Shown here piece by piece: positions 1 to 13,421 of a DNA stretch of 64,000 nucleotides; position 1 is the stretch's first letter, and each line of letters opens with the position of its first letter. The position numbers were made by a program, and so were the translations under genes. The notes under the pieces are model-generated. The model ran no database searches and had not been told where the DNA came from. It saw nothing but the letters and a program-made list of their open reading frames with translations. The DNA is from Pseudorasbora parva (Eukaryota > Chordata > Actinopteri > Cypriniformes > Gobionidae). Where the stretch lies: NCBI RefSeq assembly GCF_024679245.1, contig NC_090185.1:27964926-28028925 (forward strand). Direction: 5' to 3'.

Positions 1-52
1 TCTTGAGTCTTTAGTGTTTCAGTAAAAGAAAATATAAAAGCAATAAAATATA

Positions 53-354
53 ATAAATTAAATGAAAGACAAATCCATATTTCATCTCTGGAAGCCGGGC
101 TAAGTGAGCAAATGCTGTTGTGATCTCTCAAAACTCCACACACACAACACCTTGTTTCTATCAAGTGTTTAGTGACACATCGCACATCTCTAGGTCAGAC
201 CCTCAGTCGCTCCTCAGAGACCAAATACACACTTTAGAAAACAAGACACATAAAGCAAAATCATAACTGGAAAGAATTATTAATATAGGAATATAAATAT
301 TGATTAAGGTTTTGATAATGAATTTAAATCGGCTATATATACATACACACACAC

Positions 355-401
<47 letters not shown>

Positions 402-840
402 GGGAAAAAAAAGGTTTTTACCTCTATAAAAGTGATTTAATTCTGCAATATTTAATGTAAGTAATAATAGCAACATTCTTAATAAATAAATTTCTTCCAA
501 AACACCTTATTTCTCCACTGTTAGTAGCTGCAAGGTAAATTGTGTCTGTTCTGAAGTGAAAAGATTGTAGTTGTGTGTATTGCCATTTTCCACTTTACCT
601 CGTCATTTATTTACATGGTCACGTCTGTTTACAGCTGATCTCTAATGTTCCCATATCACACGATTGTATAAAACACACACTGTACACCCCCCCTACACAT
701 TTATATTACACACAGGATGTCCGGGTCCACTGGACCCGGGGCTAATAAAAGTGTGGGAATTGTAGGTCCTGTGTACCTTTACTCTGTCCTCCTCCTGTCA
801 GGGCCTGCTGTTAGTGTGTGTGTGTTCTTGTATATGGTTT
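53..840. other. No gene seen; AT-rich with (TA)n
   Basis: It includes a (TA)20 tract at 356-396 and an imperfect palindrome CGGGTCCACTGGACCCG at 723-739. That motif, together with GCGGGTCCACCAGACCC and CACACAAGGGTTAA at 1430-1495, resembles ends of piggyBac-type non-autonomous repeats. This assignment is weak. Confidence 0.4.
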
Positions 841-1080
841 ATGAGGACACAAATGTGTATAATGACATGGATATTACAACGTAAACATGGTTTATGACGA
901 TATCTGTGTCCTCATACTAAAACATACTAAATGGTGTTTTTGAAATTCAAAAAATGCCAAAAGTTTTCTATGATGGGTAGGTTTATGGGCAGGGTTAGTG
1001 TAGGGGGATATATTATACAGTTTGTACATTAGAAAAACCAGTATGCCTATGGAAAGTAACCATATACCACATATCCAAGT
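840..1080 (+). repeat. GT-linked repeat, copy 1
   Basis: It contains GATGGGTAGGTTTATGGGCA, ACAGTTTGTACATTAG and ATGCCTATGGAAAGTAACC and leads directly into the G-run and GT array at 1102-1199. Confidence 0.7.
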
Positions 1081-1101
1081 GTGTGTTTGTGTGTGTGTGC
1101 C

Positions 1102-1137
1102 GGGGGGGGGGGGGGGGGGGGGGGGGAGATGGGTTGT

Positions 1138-1179
<42 letters not shown>

Positions 1180-1199
1180 CGTGCGTGTGTGTGCGTGCG
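1102..1199 (+). repeat. G25 homopolymer followed by (GT)n
   Basis: Twenty-five consecutive G (1102-1126) and a GT array with GC interruptions from 1140. It also gives spurious Val-Cys open frames on both strands. Confidence 0.95.
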
Positions 1200-1299
1200 T
1201 GCGAGTGAGAGAGATTGTGTGTAAGTGTGAGAGAGTAGCTACAAGAGTGAGTTTTGTTTCTACCCCTGCCGTTCCCACAAGGTTGCAATTCTTAAATGG

Positions 1300-2069
1300 G
1301 ATCTAACAAAGGTAAAGAGAAAATATTAACCATGCTATTTATATTTCTTGTAATTGGGATGAAGTAAACATCTGTTGAGTATTTTAACATAACATTTTTG
1401 ATTTTGTTGAATTAAAAACCCAAAAATGCAGCGGGTCCACCAGACCCACGAACACTGGCTGAGTAACAAAAATATGAACACCACACAAGGGTTAAGAGTG
1501 GTTGCTAAGTGCTAAGGGTAGGCTAATGGGTGACCGTTGAGTAAAGCGAGTTTTATTGACCAGTCAGAATCAAGGACTGGAATTCGTTTTATAAGATATT
1601 ATCAGATAAGACCTGATGGGTTTGATTTAAGCTTTTTACTTCTGGAGATTGTGTTTAGGCTTCAAAATGCATTAAAGTTCTTTGAGAAGATTCTATTGGT
1701 AAAATAAATAAATAAATAAATAAATAAAAGGCAATGGCAAATTCGTTTAGGCTTTTTTGCCTAGAGAACCAGGGTTATGCTAACTTGTAGGTTAGCCTAA
1801 AAAAACCACATGTAATCTCTGACGCAACATTACATCTTATTCTGGACAAAGATATTCGTCAAAAAATAAAGATATTCGTGTTTGAATGCTGCACCCTGCT
1901 GGTGACTGTTGTGAATTGAATCATCTCCCGTTTAAACGCATATGTTTATAATGAATTAAAATAATGGACAACACCACTGATTACGTTAAGCTTTTACTTG
2001 TTCTAACGGAAATTTTTATTTTCTACAGCACTTGAATGGAAAGACTAAATCTCTAAAGTTGTTTGTCAA
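1300..2069. other. No gene seen; possible piggyBac-like end and (AAAT)n
   Basis: It holds the CACACAAGGGTTAA border at about 1482-1495, an (AAAT)n run at 1701-1728, and otherwise unremarkable AT-rich sequence. Confidence 0.35.
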
Positions 2070-2183
2070 CCCAGGTGAAAAAGACGTACTATTAAATGTA
2101 TTAAAAATGTATTATAGTATATTTGTAATATACTAAAAACACATTCAAGTACATTTCTAATACATCTGTATTTTTCACCTGGG
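2070..2183. mobile_element. 114-bp hairpin MITE
   Basis: CCCAGGTGAAAAA (2070-2082) is repeated inverted at 2171-2183, with an AT-rich partly self-complementary interior. It lies less than 50 bases from the next MITE at 2230. Confidence 0.7.
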
Positions 2184-2229
2184 AAGGTAACTCTATTATA
2201 GCAATCGTTGTTGTTTTTACATGATTTAT

Positions 2230-2406
2230 GGCCGGTTTCACAGACTAGGCTTAAGATAAGACTTGTTTTGTCACAACATGCACATCAGTAATGTGTTTTT
2301 ATATAAAGCTTGTTTATAAAAACAAATTAAATGTCACAATTGAGCTAAAGCCTAATCCTGACTTTTAATTCTACTTCTAGCCTAAGCCCTGTCTGTGAAA
2401 CCGGCC
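2230..2406. mobile_element. 177-bp MITE with perfect 16-bp inverted ends
   Basis: GGCCGGTTTCACAGAC at 2230-2245 is exactly complementary to 2391-2406. The interior is partly palindromic (TAGGCTTAAG..., ...CTAGCCTAAGCCC). It is a common fish repeat type; the superfamily is not assigned. Confidence 0.8.
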
Positions 2407-2422
2407 CTTAATGTATATGGAT

Positions 2423-2830
2423 TAAAGGGTTAGTTCACCCCAAAAATTTAAATTAGCCCATGATTAACTCACCCTCAAGCCATCCTTGGTGAATATAAAT
2501 GTCCTGGCTCTTCTAAGCTTTATAATGACAGTGAATGTTGCTGTTTTTAAAGTCCATAAAAGTGCATCTATCCATCATAACTGCTCCACACGGCTCCGGA
2601 GGGTTAATAAAGGCCTTCTGAAGTGAATCGATGGGTTTGTGTGAGGATACTATCCATATTTAAAACTTTATAAAGTAAAATTTCAAACTTCTGGCGGATC
2701 GTTTTCTGTATTCAACTTACAGAAAAAGTGCTACGCCTCTCACAGTTCAAAATGCTTACGCTACGTCTGATGACATTGCACACCCAACCCGCGTCAGATG
2801 TGACGTAAGCATTTTGAACCCTTTAACATA
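2423..2830 (+). mobile_element. Palindromic MITE, truncated copy of the same family
   Basis: It starts TTAAAGGGTTAGTTCACCCC and continues with the family core (GGTTAATAAAGGCCTTCTGAAGTGAA). It ends in a local palindrome around 2750-2816 (GTTCAAAATGCTTACG against CGTAAGCATTTTGAAC). Confidence 0.7.
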
Positions 2831-3664
2831 AATCCTCTAAACATTAAAAAACTCCACAAAACCACTGATTTGCATGATAATTCCTTTATTGTTTTACCAT
2901 ATTTTACATTATAGCATATTTTATATTGTTGCATTACATATTAGATTTAAGCTGGTTTAACAAATACTAGAATTAATATGAAACATTTAAAAGTATAATT
3001 CAAGTGTAATTGTAGAACGGATAAACCCAGCCTGATCTCTTTTCAGCAACTCTGGAAACCTGTACATTCATTTCTACTGCTTCTGTTACAATTTTGTGAG
3101 AACCAATCACAGACTGGATTATTCACCTGCCGAATATATACTGCTGTCTACACAAAGAATTGCCTTTCAAGAGCAATAAAGTCAATTAACCAGGCGATTC
3201 CCGCCTTACTGAATATAGTGATTCATTTCCTACGTTTAGTTTTATATGAGTGGTCAAGATAAATAGTTTGATAAGATCATCAAGTTGTGTTTCAAGTGTT
3301 TTAAGTCTGGCCAATACATATACGCGCTAAACAAAGCCATTGTAATTTATTATTTCATAAACATCCGGCCACAGTTTAATGTGATGGGGGGTGGGGGTGG
3401 GGGGATCTTTTCTCAGTGTTGTTTTTGAATCACATCCAAAACTTCAAAAACGTTTTAGCTAAAAAACATCTCACAAAATTGCTTAATTTTCTTAATTACA
3501 CCCGTATGTCGACACGCTGACTGGAAGGTGTGAAGTGCACACTAAAGTTCAAGTGGGTAAAACCTCTAAAACCTGTTTCATATCATGTGTTTTTTTCCTG
3601 AATGCTGAGTCCTGTATAGGATTGTGTTTTAGCTATTCAGGACTTTATATATAAATGACAAAAA
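2831..3664. other. No gene seen
   Basis: AT-rich unique-looking sequence with a G-rich stretch at about 3386-3405. No coding or repeat signal that I can support. Confidence 0.4.
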
Positions 3665-4356
3665 GAAAACCTTGTCCTCAAAGTTGATGTGTTAGAAGCA
3701 GTAAAAATGAGCAAGTGAGCAAGTTTGACAAGCGCTAAATTGAAGACTGGGTAAGAGCATCTCCAAAACTTAAGCTCTTGTGGGGTGTTCCCGGTCTGCA
3801 GTGGTCAGTATCTATCAAAAGTGCTCCAAAGAAGAAACAGTGGAGAACCGGCGACAGGGTCATGGACGGCCAAGGCTCATTGACGCACATGGAAAGTGAA
3901 GGCTGGCCTGGTCCGATCAAACAGACGAGCTATAGCTCAAATTGCTCAAGAAGTTAATGGTCGTTCTGTTAGAAAGCTGTCAGAATACACAGTTTATCAA
4001 AAGTTGTTGCATATGGGGCTGCACTGCTGCGGACCAGTCAGGGTGCCCATGCTGACCCCTGCCCACCACCTGCCACAGGGCAAAAATGGTTCAGGAATAG
4101 TTTGAGGAGTACAACTACGAGTTTGAGGTGTTGACTTGGCCTCCAAATTCCCTAGATCTCAATCCAATTGAGCATCTGTGAGGTGACTAAACAAACAAGT
4201 ATGATCCATGGAGCCCCCATCTCGTAACTTACAGGACTGAAAGGATCTGCTGCTAACATCTTGGCCAGATACAAAAGCACAGAGCACACCTTCAGGGGTC
4301 TATTGAAGTCCATGCCTCGACGAGTCAGGGCTGTTTTGGCAGCAAAAGGGGGACCT
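3665..4356 (+). pseudogene. Tc1/mariner transposase relic, internally deleted
   Basis: In plus-strand translation, broken frames give the N-terminal helix-turn-helix region (ALVGCSRSAVVSIYQK, RRQGHGRPRLID, RRAIAQIAQEVNGRS, VSEYTVxxxLLHMGL-like). From about 4068 the frame jumps to the C-terminal catalytic end (VLTWPPNSLDLNPIEHL, then the PRRVRAVLAAKGG-like tail in damaged form). The middle third, including most of the DDE core, is missing. Several stops are present. Typical of old, dead Tc1-like copies in cyprinids. Confidence 0.85.
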
Positions 4357-4791
4357 ATATATATATGACAGTTTTAACAAAGGAAAACAAGCAGTATAAC
4401 TGAAGGGAACTAAAACTGATCTTAGACCTGAAGATACATATTTACTCAAGAGGTCTTTTAACTCTTCACTACTGACAGGCAGCAGGAGGGGCTAGAGATT
4501 TCCATAAAGCCTGTGGGTTCCCATGGCAAGCGATGAGGACGTGTTCATTGGGGCTGTGGGAACGAAGGTAACCCTGAGGTCGCAGGCTGTGGTGGGAGGG
4601 GGCCGTACTGCTGGCAGTGTCATCATCATCAGCTGTGTGCTCACGGACAGTGCGTACAGTCATTTAGCAGGATCACACACACATACAGAAAGCTGTATTG
4701 ATAATCAGCCGCACCACTCTCGCATGCCCTGAAGGAGTGTGAACAAACACAGCTGTTCTCTGACGCCTCAGTAAAGTCCTGCTGCTGCGCG

Positions 4792-4854
<63 letters not shown>

Positions 4855-5315
4855 GCTGCAAACCTTTTTACTGGAAAACTGAAATCAGTGATGTAAGAAA
4901 GAGAGTTTATATTACATAATAAGCTACATTTCAATAGCAAACGACAAACTAGTGACAAAATTACAAAGCAAATACTTATACTAAAATTATTAGGCAGGTC
5001 AATATCTTATCATATATTTATTGCAGGCACATTTTACACATTCCAAACCACATTGCACTAATTACAAAGATTGCATATAATCATTTATAAGTGAGGCAGC
5101 TCATTAAGGGTTATCAGATATGAAACTTTATGTTCAAATCAAGACTGTTCTCCTGATACGAGATATTATTCTGTTGAATTGGGTGTTAAAACTGAGGGCA
5201 AGAATGGGGGAAACTCTCCAGAGACGTAACTAGCTGTGTTTAGATGCGTGGGAAAGTGTGTGCATGTGTTTGTGAAGATAAGGCTCTGAGTATGTGAAAA
5301 GCATATGAGTGTGAT

Positions 5316-5376
<61 letters not shown>

Positions 5377-5700
5377 TGAATGTGTTAGATCCGTTTGCTG
5401 TTTTAGCCAGGTGGTTCTATCATTACACATGCTCTTCTATTAATACAGCAGAGGGAAGACGTTTACTTTCAGACAGCTACATGTATTAAAATGAACCCAG
5501 ACAGACGGGCAAACAGAGAGAGTGAGACGGGTTCACAAACAGAAAGACAGAGTGAAAATTAGAGTACAACAGGAATGGGAGACATATGAGATATTTTAAA
5601 GAATCCCAACATTAGCGCTGGGAAGATGATTCTGTATTTAAACTGGGTCATCAATGTAGTAGAAATGTGTAATTATTTTTGAATTAGGTCCCTTCTAGAC
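4357..5700. other. Non-coding with (CA)n and (GA)n arrays
   Basis: (CA)n at 4793-4852 and (GA)n at 5321-5374. A GC-richer patch at 4480-4640 shows no conserved frame. Nothing else is supported. Confidence 0.45.
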
Positions 5701-6939
5701 TGAGAAAAGACAGAAAATGAATTTTTGTCTCATGGGGATGAAAGACTACAACTCCCAGAATGCTTCGCTGCCCTGTGAGGCCATTCCCAACGCCACCAAC
5801 TTGATTACTGTGACTGAGTTAGAGAAGACACTACAAATAAAAACTGAACGTGTGTGTTCAATATAATGAGTGAGTCACCGCGCGAGTCTCACAGCACTGA
5901 GCACTAACTGCAGGAGTCAGATAAATGAGCAAATGAGCTCTCATGATGGGAGCTGAGGTAATCGCGACTACACTCACGGCATACATTCACAACGCGAGTT
6001 CAGTCTGGCGCGTTCCAGTTCATGCCTTTGCAAGCTTAACTTTCATAGAAATTAATTTGGGAAGTTAAAAGACTTACATTGCTCACCATAGCTCCGTTTA
6101 AATGAGTGCATCTAGCTGCGAGCTGAGCTCTGAGTATAATCTCCATCCCCCATGCGCGGATTCAAAACATGCGTAAATGGCTCCCTCTGCTGGCTGTAGT
6201 CTTTAGCCTTTGGCCAAACATTCCTCCTATGATGCAAATATCGTCAATTTGCATCATAGGAGGAATTTTTCCAGAAATAAAATGCATAAATCTCTTGCCT
6301 CAGGGGGATATGAGAGGGGAAAGCACAATCATTTGAATATACTCCAGGGTTTCTACTGATACAAAGCCATATGCTAATCGCTGAAGTAACCCTTTAAAAA
6401 AAGAGTACATGATTTACTTTGTGCACTCAAAACAAAGTTGAACCATCAAGCATAGCCATTGAGTTGGATTAATGTCTTTTTTGAAAATAAATTCCAGCAC
6501 AGCGCTATAGCATACAACCATAATGAAACGACCCTTCACAATAGTTAATACTTTATAATGAACTCATATGCCAATTTATCTGTTCAATAAAATACCTCAC
6601 TCACCTGTTGAGTAATCAAAACACTATCTCTGCGTGACTGCGTCACTTTTACATCATTCAGAATCCCTCAGTTCTTGGTTTCTCCAAAAATCAAGCCAAT
6701 GTTGATTCCTGTTTTATTACGAGCTCTGGCACATTCTCTTTTTGTCAGCGGACTCTCTTCTGTTTGCCGTTTCGTTAAGACGGGTGATTCTCCGGAGGTT
6801 GGAAATTTAGTGGCTCCATGTCAACCTTTTTCCCTTGTTGTGATAACTAACCTACGACACTCCCACACCAGACACGCATCAAAGTAGCCGGAGCAACTTC
6901 TCACCATTTACGGATATAACGAGCCCATGGCGAATGAGG
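5701..6939. other. Probable old repeats; perfect hairpin at 6220-6266
   Basis: GACTACAACTCCCAGAATGC (about 5746) and GGCTGTAGTCTTTAGCC are motifs common in fish repeats. A perfect 20-bp inverted repeat with a 7-base loop lies at 6220-6266. No gene seen. Confidence 0.4.
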
Positions 6940-7488
6940 TAGGTATTCAATTTTTCACGAAAACCATCCTGTCAGGTCTAAAATATAAACACGGCATTCC
7001 AGCGTATGACGTAGGACACAGGCGTAGTGCAAGTTCCTGTGACAAACGTGGAAGCGTAGAGGATAGAGCAAAACAAAACTTGGCTCTTGTGAGAACTTGC
7101 ATATTCTCACCGGAGTGTCCTAAGTCATACGCTGGAACGCCAGTCTCTCTTGAATGCAGAAGTTAGAGACTTCCGTTTGTAAAGTTTTAAGTATGGATAT
7201 TTTTCTTAAACACATCGCTTAAGAAGGCCTTTATTAACCCCCCAGAGCTGTGTGGAGCACTTTTATAAGGGATAGATGCACTTTTATGGACTTCAAAACA
7301 GAAACAGCCATCCACTGCCATTATACAGCTTGGAAGAGCCAAGACATTTTTTTTTATATATATATATATTAATATATATAACTGCAATTGTATTCGTCTA
7401 AAATAAAAATTTAATATAAACCTATAGGATGACTTGAGGGTGAGTATATCATGGGATAATTGTCATTTTTGAGTGAACTATCCCTTTA
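6940..7488 (-). mobile_element. Palindromic MITE, second truncated copy
   Basis: It ends GAGTGAACTATCCCTTTAAA, the reverse complement of the 2423 end. It contains a palindrome around 6992-7140 (CATTCCAGCGTATGAC against GTCATACGCTGGAACG). Confidence 0.7.
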
Positions 7489-7851
7489 AATCTATCTGAT
7501 TTTAATCTGAGTTTAGCATGGATGTATATATCTGACATATGTGAACAAACATTCTGCTACTTTATGAAAAAAGTAACATATTTGGGTAACACTTTATTTT
7601 ACAGTGTCCTTCATTCATCTGTTACATGTACTTACCATAGCAATAACAGTAAATTATGCATAATTACATGCAACTAACCCTAAACCAAAGACTGATCATA
7701 CCCTAACATACAGTTACTAAATAATACTCAGTACTTGAATATATAATTATTACACTGTAACAATGACACCTTAACATAAGTGTAACCCATAATTATTATG
7801 ATAAAACAATATATAATAAATTTAAAACTACAACTAATTAATTTAAGATAA

Positions 7852-7925
<74 letters not shown>

Positions 7926-7930
7926 CCTGG
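7489..7930. repeat. Repeat with AACTAACCCTAAACCAAA, then (GT)n
   Basis: 7585-7760 shares blocks with 55800-55960 (GCATAATTACA, ACCCTAAACCAAA, ACTCAGTACTT), so it is an interspersed repeat. A (GT)n array follows at 7855-7921. Confidence 0.6.
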
Positions 7931-8460
7931 TAATCCCTACGTTATGGGGACAAAATGTCCCCACAAAGATGGCAATATCCGAAATCCTTGTCCTTGTGGG
8001 GACATTTTTAGGTCCCCTTGAGGAAAACATCTTATAAATCACACAGAAGGAGATTTTTTGAGAAAGTAAAAATGCAGAATGTTTCCTGTGATGGGTAGGT
8101 TTAGGGGCAGGGGCAGTGTAAGGGGATAGGATGTACAGTTTGTACAGTATGAAATCCATTATGCCTATGGAAAGTCCCCATAAAACATGAAAACACGACG
8201 TGCGTGCGTGTGTGCGTGTGTGTGTGTGTGTGTGTGCATGTGTGTGTCTACTACGCATACTACATTATGGGGAACATTTTTTTGGTCCCCACAAGTAAAT
8301 CATACTTAATTATGTTATTTTAAAAATGTTAATGTCAATTTCAAAGTGTGTCTGTGATGAGTAGGTTTAGGATTAGGGGAAATAATAGATAGTTTACACA
8401 GTATGTCCAACATGTGTGTGTGTGCTTTTATGTTTTTCTATCCAGGTGGGGAGTCCAAAC
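7930..8460 (+). repeat. GT-microsatellite-linked repeat (GTCCCC / GGGTAGGTTTAGG)
   Basis: Blocks GGGGACATTTTTAGGTCCCC, GATGGGTAGGTTTAGGGGCAGGG, TACAGTTTGTACAGTATG and TGCCTATGGAAAGTCCCC lie between GT runs; a second partial copy follows at 8270-8420. The same blocks occur at 840-1080, 9030-9120 and, inverted, 10235-10515. Confidence 0.75.
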
Positions 8461-8488
8461 TGAATGCACACTGACTCATGGGGACTCG

Positions 8489-8950
8489 TAGCCTAGAAAT
8501 CTAGACGCACCCTAGCGGCAGCAAATCTAATCTAATCCAATTACATCGTGTATAGAGTCGGTGGGCGGGGCTTAACATAATGACGCCAGAGTTGCGTTTG
8601 CGTGCTTCTAGTAAACACAGAAACTGGCGAACGGCGGTCTTTCGAATCAACTTTGACCGCGACTCTGGAAGACTTGGAGTTAAGCTTTTCTCTGAGAAAA
8701 GAACAACGAACGGCACTGAAGTCATTCTTAAAAAGGGAAGATGTGTTCTGAGTTTTGCCGACCGGATACGCCGAATGTTTAATCTGTCAACGAGCTCTGC
8801 TTCACCTTCGTTGCTCTGGTTGGTTGTAGCGCTATCCTATCGCGTGCAGAGGGAGTTTGAAAGAACGTTTATCCCGCCCCTCGGATTGAGCCCTGTCTAT
8901 GGTGAGTTTCCAGACCAAACATCTTGATGTGGGTCTGGCTTGTCAGGCTA
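8489..8950. mobile_element. 462-bp non-autonomous DNA transposon with 9-10 bp target duplication
   Basis: The ends are short inverted repeats (TAGCCT...AGGCTA with further partial matches). The direct repeat GGGGACTCG(T) occurs immediately outside both ends (8480-8489 and 8951-8960). A 9-10 bp duplication points to the Mutator-like group by known rules, but assignment is inference. A 115-codon open frame inside matches no family I know. Confidence 0.7.
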
Positions 8951-10234
<1,284 letters not shown>

Positions 10235-10515
10235 TGGTCTATGTTGTTTACAGGGACTCTCCATAGGCGTAATGGTTTTTATACCGTGCAAACCGTATTT
10301 TCTGTCCCCTTACACTGCCCCTACCCCTAAACCTACCCATCACAGGAAACATTCTGCATTTTTACTTTCTCAAAAAAACATCATTTAGTATGTTTTTAAG
10401 GCCATTTGAATTATGAGGACATTTGATATGTCCTCATAAACCACATTTATACTGTAATACCAGTGTAATACCCATGTAGTTATACAAATTTGTGTCCTCA
10501 TAAACCACATAAACA
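10235..10515 (-). repeat. GT-linked repeat, inverted copy
   Basis: The minus-strand copy lies between two CA arrays: CTCCATAGGCGTAATGG, CCCTACCCCTAAACCTACCC and TGTCCTCATAAACCACAT. Confidence 0.7.
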
Positions 10516-10517
10516 GG

Positions 10518-10624
<107 letters not shown>

Positions 10625-10699
10625 AGTAAAATATATCTGATCAGGTGATGGTGCTAAACCTACATGTTTTAGGGCAAAAAGGGCTGCATGTAATAATTT

Positions 10700-11190
10700 A
10701 CATAAATATTAATAATTTTTTTTTTTCAGAACAGACAATTCATCACAAGTGGCAGTAAATATATGTGTTACAAAGATTTATATTCCAAATAAATCGTGTT
10801 CTTTTGAACTTACTATTGATCAAATTATCCTGAACAACGTGTTTTCTACAAAAAAATATTAAGCAATAGAACTGTTTTCCACATTAATAATTATAATAAG
10901 AAATATTTTTGAGCAGCAAATAACCACATTAGAATGATTTCTGAAGGATCGCGTGACACTGACTGAAGACAGGAGTAATGATGATCACAGGAATAAATTA
11001 TATTTTAAAATAAATTCAAATAGAAAACATTATTTTAGTTAGCCTATTAGTTATTAGTTTACGCATTTATACATTAGTTATTTTTAATTGTAATAATATT
11101 TTACAACATTACTTTGTTGGCTGTTTTATTTAAATGACAGCCTTGGTAAAAGAGACTTTTTAAAAAAAATTTTTTTTGTTTTTTTAAATG
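10700..11190 (+). mobile_element. Copy of the GATTTCTGAAGGATC repeat family
   Basis: It shares the AGAATGATTTCTGAAGGATC...CACTGA...AATAAATTATATTTTAAAATAAATTC blocks with the arms at 44.6-46.2 kb. It is interrupted by A/T-rich runs. No coding potential. Confidence 0.6.
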
Positions 11191-12252
11191 ACAGAAGGCA
11201 GCTAGAGTAAGCAAACAGCATTGCAGTTTACTAACTGGTGTTTATATATCTTGCTTTTACTTTGACTTGTTGTCTATTTATCTTGTATTTTTCGGACTAA
11301 TTTCAATCATATTAAGGGTTTGATGTCGCGATCTTTGTTTGGTTATATCATTTCCAGTTGCAGTGGCTGTAATACCTCTTGGAAATGCAATCCACTCCAA
11401 CTCTGCCACAACAAACTAAACTCAAAATAACTGGCTATATGGGATTTGGATATCTTGGGAGTGTGTGAGTGCTTGCATGTGAGCGGGTTCATGACGGCAT
11501 GCATCAACTGTGAGGACAATTTATAATTCCTGCATCCTTTTGCCAAAGGGTAGTTGAAAAGTTCACCACACTTACTCATTCAGTCACACGCAGCAGACCC
11601 GCTTTAACACATAACAATACACTCATACTTGGGCTAATCTTGCTCCAGGAACAAGAGCCGATGTTTGGTCGAGATTTTCAAAGAAGTCTCATAAATATCT
11701 CTAAGTACAAACAGAGAGAGTGGCGTCGAGCAAAAGTGTCGACTAACAGGGCTAAAGCTAAAAATCCCCTTTAAGAATTATAGCTTCATGTACAAAGTCT
11801 AAAGCTCAGCTCATAATACCAGCTATACACATCAATTACAATGTTTTAGAGCTCAGTTCAGGAAAAAAAGAAAGAAAAAACATTCAGGAGGCGTGAACTT
11901 CACTTTTTGATGTAACTTGCTGTGCACACCAATGGTCATATATGCTATATGCTTACATCTCTGTTTGCTAAATATATCATTGTGATGTTGCGTTAAAAAT
12001 ATTTGACAAGTTCAAGTCTGAGGTGAGCTTTTGGCATAAATAGTGTGTCAGTGCTACTTTAGGTGAATGTCGGAAGTGCAATGTGACACCATTGAGGGTT
12101 TCACAAGACACCGGCTATAAATAGCCTAACTGTTTTCATGCTAGCACATCTAAGTGGCAGATCTTCAAGCTTAAAGTAGCCTAAACCTCCATGAATAAAT
12201 GCTCATTCACACCAAAAATGATAACTATAAAGATTGTCCTCTATTAGCATCC
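11191..12252. other. No gene seen
   Basis: AT-rich sequence with a purine-rich patch at about 11865-11880. No splice-bounded coding segment or inverted-repeat ends that I can support. Confidence 0.4.
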
Positions 12253-13108
12253 ACACTAAAGGAATAGTAGAGCCAAAAACGAAACTGATCCCATAATTTA
12301 CTCACCCTCAAGCCATCCTAGGTGTGTATGATTTTCTTCTTTTAGCCGAAACAATCAGAGGTATATTAATTAATATACAGGCTCTTTTGTAATGGCATTT
12401 TGAAGCTCCAAAAAGTCCGTCCGTCCATCCATCCATCCATAATCCATAAGTTTCAGTTTTCAGTTAAAAAAGTCCATCTGAAGAGAAGAGTGGAGTTTAA
12501 GAAAAATATCCATATTTAAAACTGTATAAACTACAATTACTGGCATCCGGCAACAGCAGAAGTCGAGTGACCTCTGACCTGACGTATGATGTAGATGTAG
12601 CGTAAGATTAGGTGAGAATTGATGAAAGAGGAAGTGTAGAGGATAGAGCAAAACAAAATGGCCAGTCACGAATTAGAAGTCTAAAATAAGACATTTTAAA
12701 GAGACACATCAAAGGATTTCGATATAAGAGAAGAGGAGCAACGTAACAAGTCAGGTCAGAGGTCACTCTTCCACCAGAACTCGACTCTCTCGTGAACACG
12801 GGTATGGCCGTTGCCAGAAGCCAGGGATGTTTATTTAGTTTTGGATATTTTTCATACAAAAACCCATCGCTTCACTTCAAAAGGCATTTATTAACCCACT
12901 GGAGTCATGTAGGGTACTTTTATGATGGATGGATGGATGTGCTTTTTGGTGCTTCAGAAACGTAGACGCTATTCAAAGCTGGGAAGAGCCAGGATATTAT
13001 TTAATATAACTCTGATTGTGTTAGGCTGAAAGAAGAAAGTCGCCTATAGGATGACCTTAGGATCAGTAAATTATGGGATCATTTTGATTTTTGGGTGAAC
13101 TATATTAG
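12253..13108. mobile_element. 856-bp palindromic MITE (TAGTTCACCC family)
   Basis: The outer 90 bases of each end are imperfect reverse complements (GATCCCATAATTTACT shared exactly), and weaker symmetry extends inward (ACCTCTGACCTGAC against GTCAGGTCAGAGGT). It resembles the Angel-like palindromic repeats of cyprinids; the family name is inference. Confidence 0.75.
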
Positions 13109-13421
13109 CATTTAAGTTAGCATTAAGCATTAGCATTAAGGTCCTGTCATCTACCCCATTAGATGCTCGAGCTCTTGAAGGCCTGGTGGATTCTGATTTG
13201 CTGTTTTTATCATTCATCAGCTTGGTTGGCCTACCTGCGCGCCAGTGTTGCCAAGTCCATGGTTTTCCTGTAATAAATTGGGCTACTTTAACACTGTTGC
13301 CGTGGGCTGTGACCCCGATAATGTGATATTGTGTTTATATAATTTTAGCAGCAAACAAATGCTGATTTTACACCCTGTAACACCATGGGACACTTTACCG
13401 GAGACATGCCCACTGAAGTGC

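Noticed and set aside
892..1306. Open frames rich in His-Thr, Val-Cys and Pro on both strands
   Set aside because: They are translations of the G-run and GT array. The same applies to frames over the arrays at 4.8, 5.3, 7.9, 9.1, 10.5, 25.3, 29.9 and 44.1 kb.
3735..3920. Minus-strand frame with IDTDHCRPGTPHKS
   Set aside because: Antisense reading of the Tc1 transposase relic; the true sense strand is plus. The minus frame at 54081-54347 and plus frame at 60437-60703 are the same kind of shadow.
8580..8927. 115-codon plus-strand frame
   Set aside because: It lies wholly inside the 462-bp non-autonomous transposon and shows no protein family motif.
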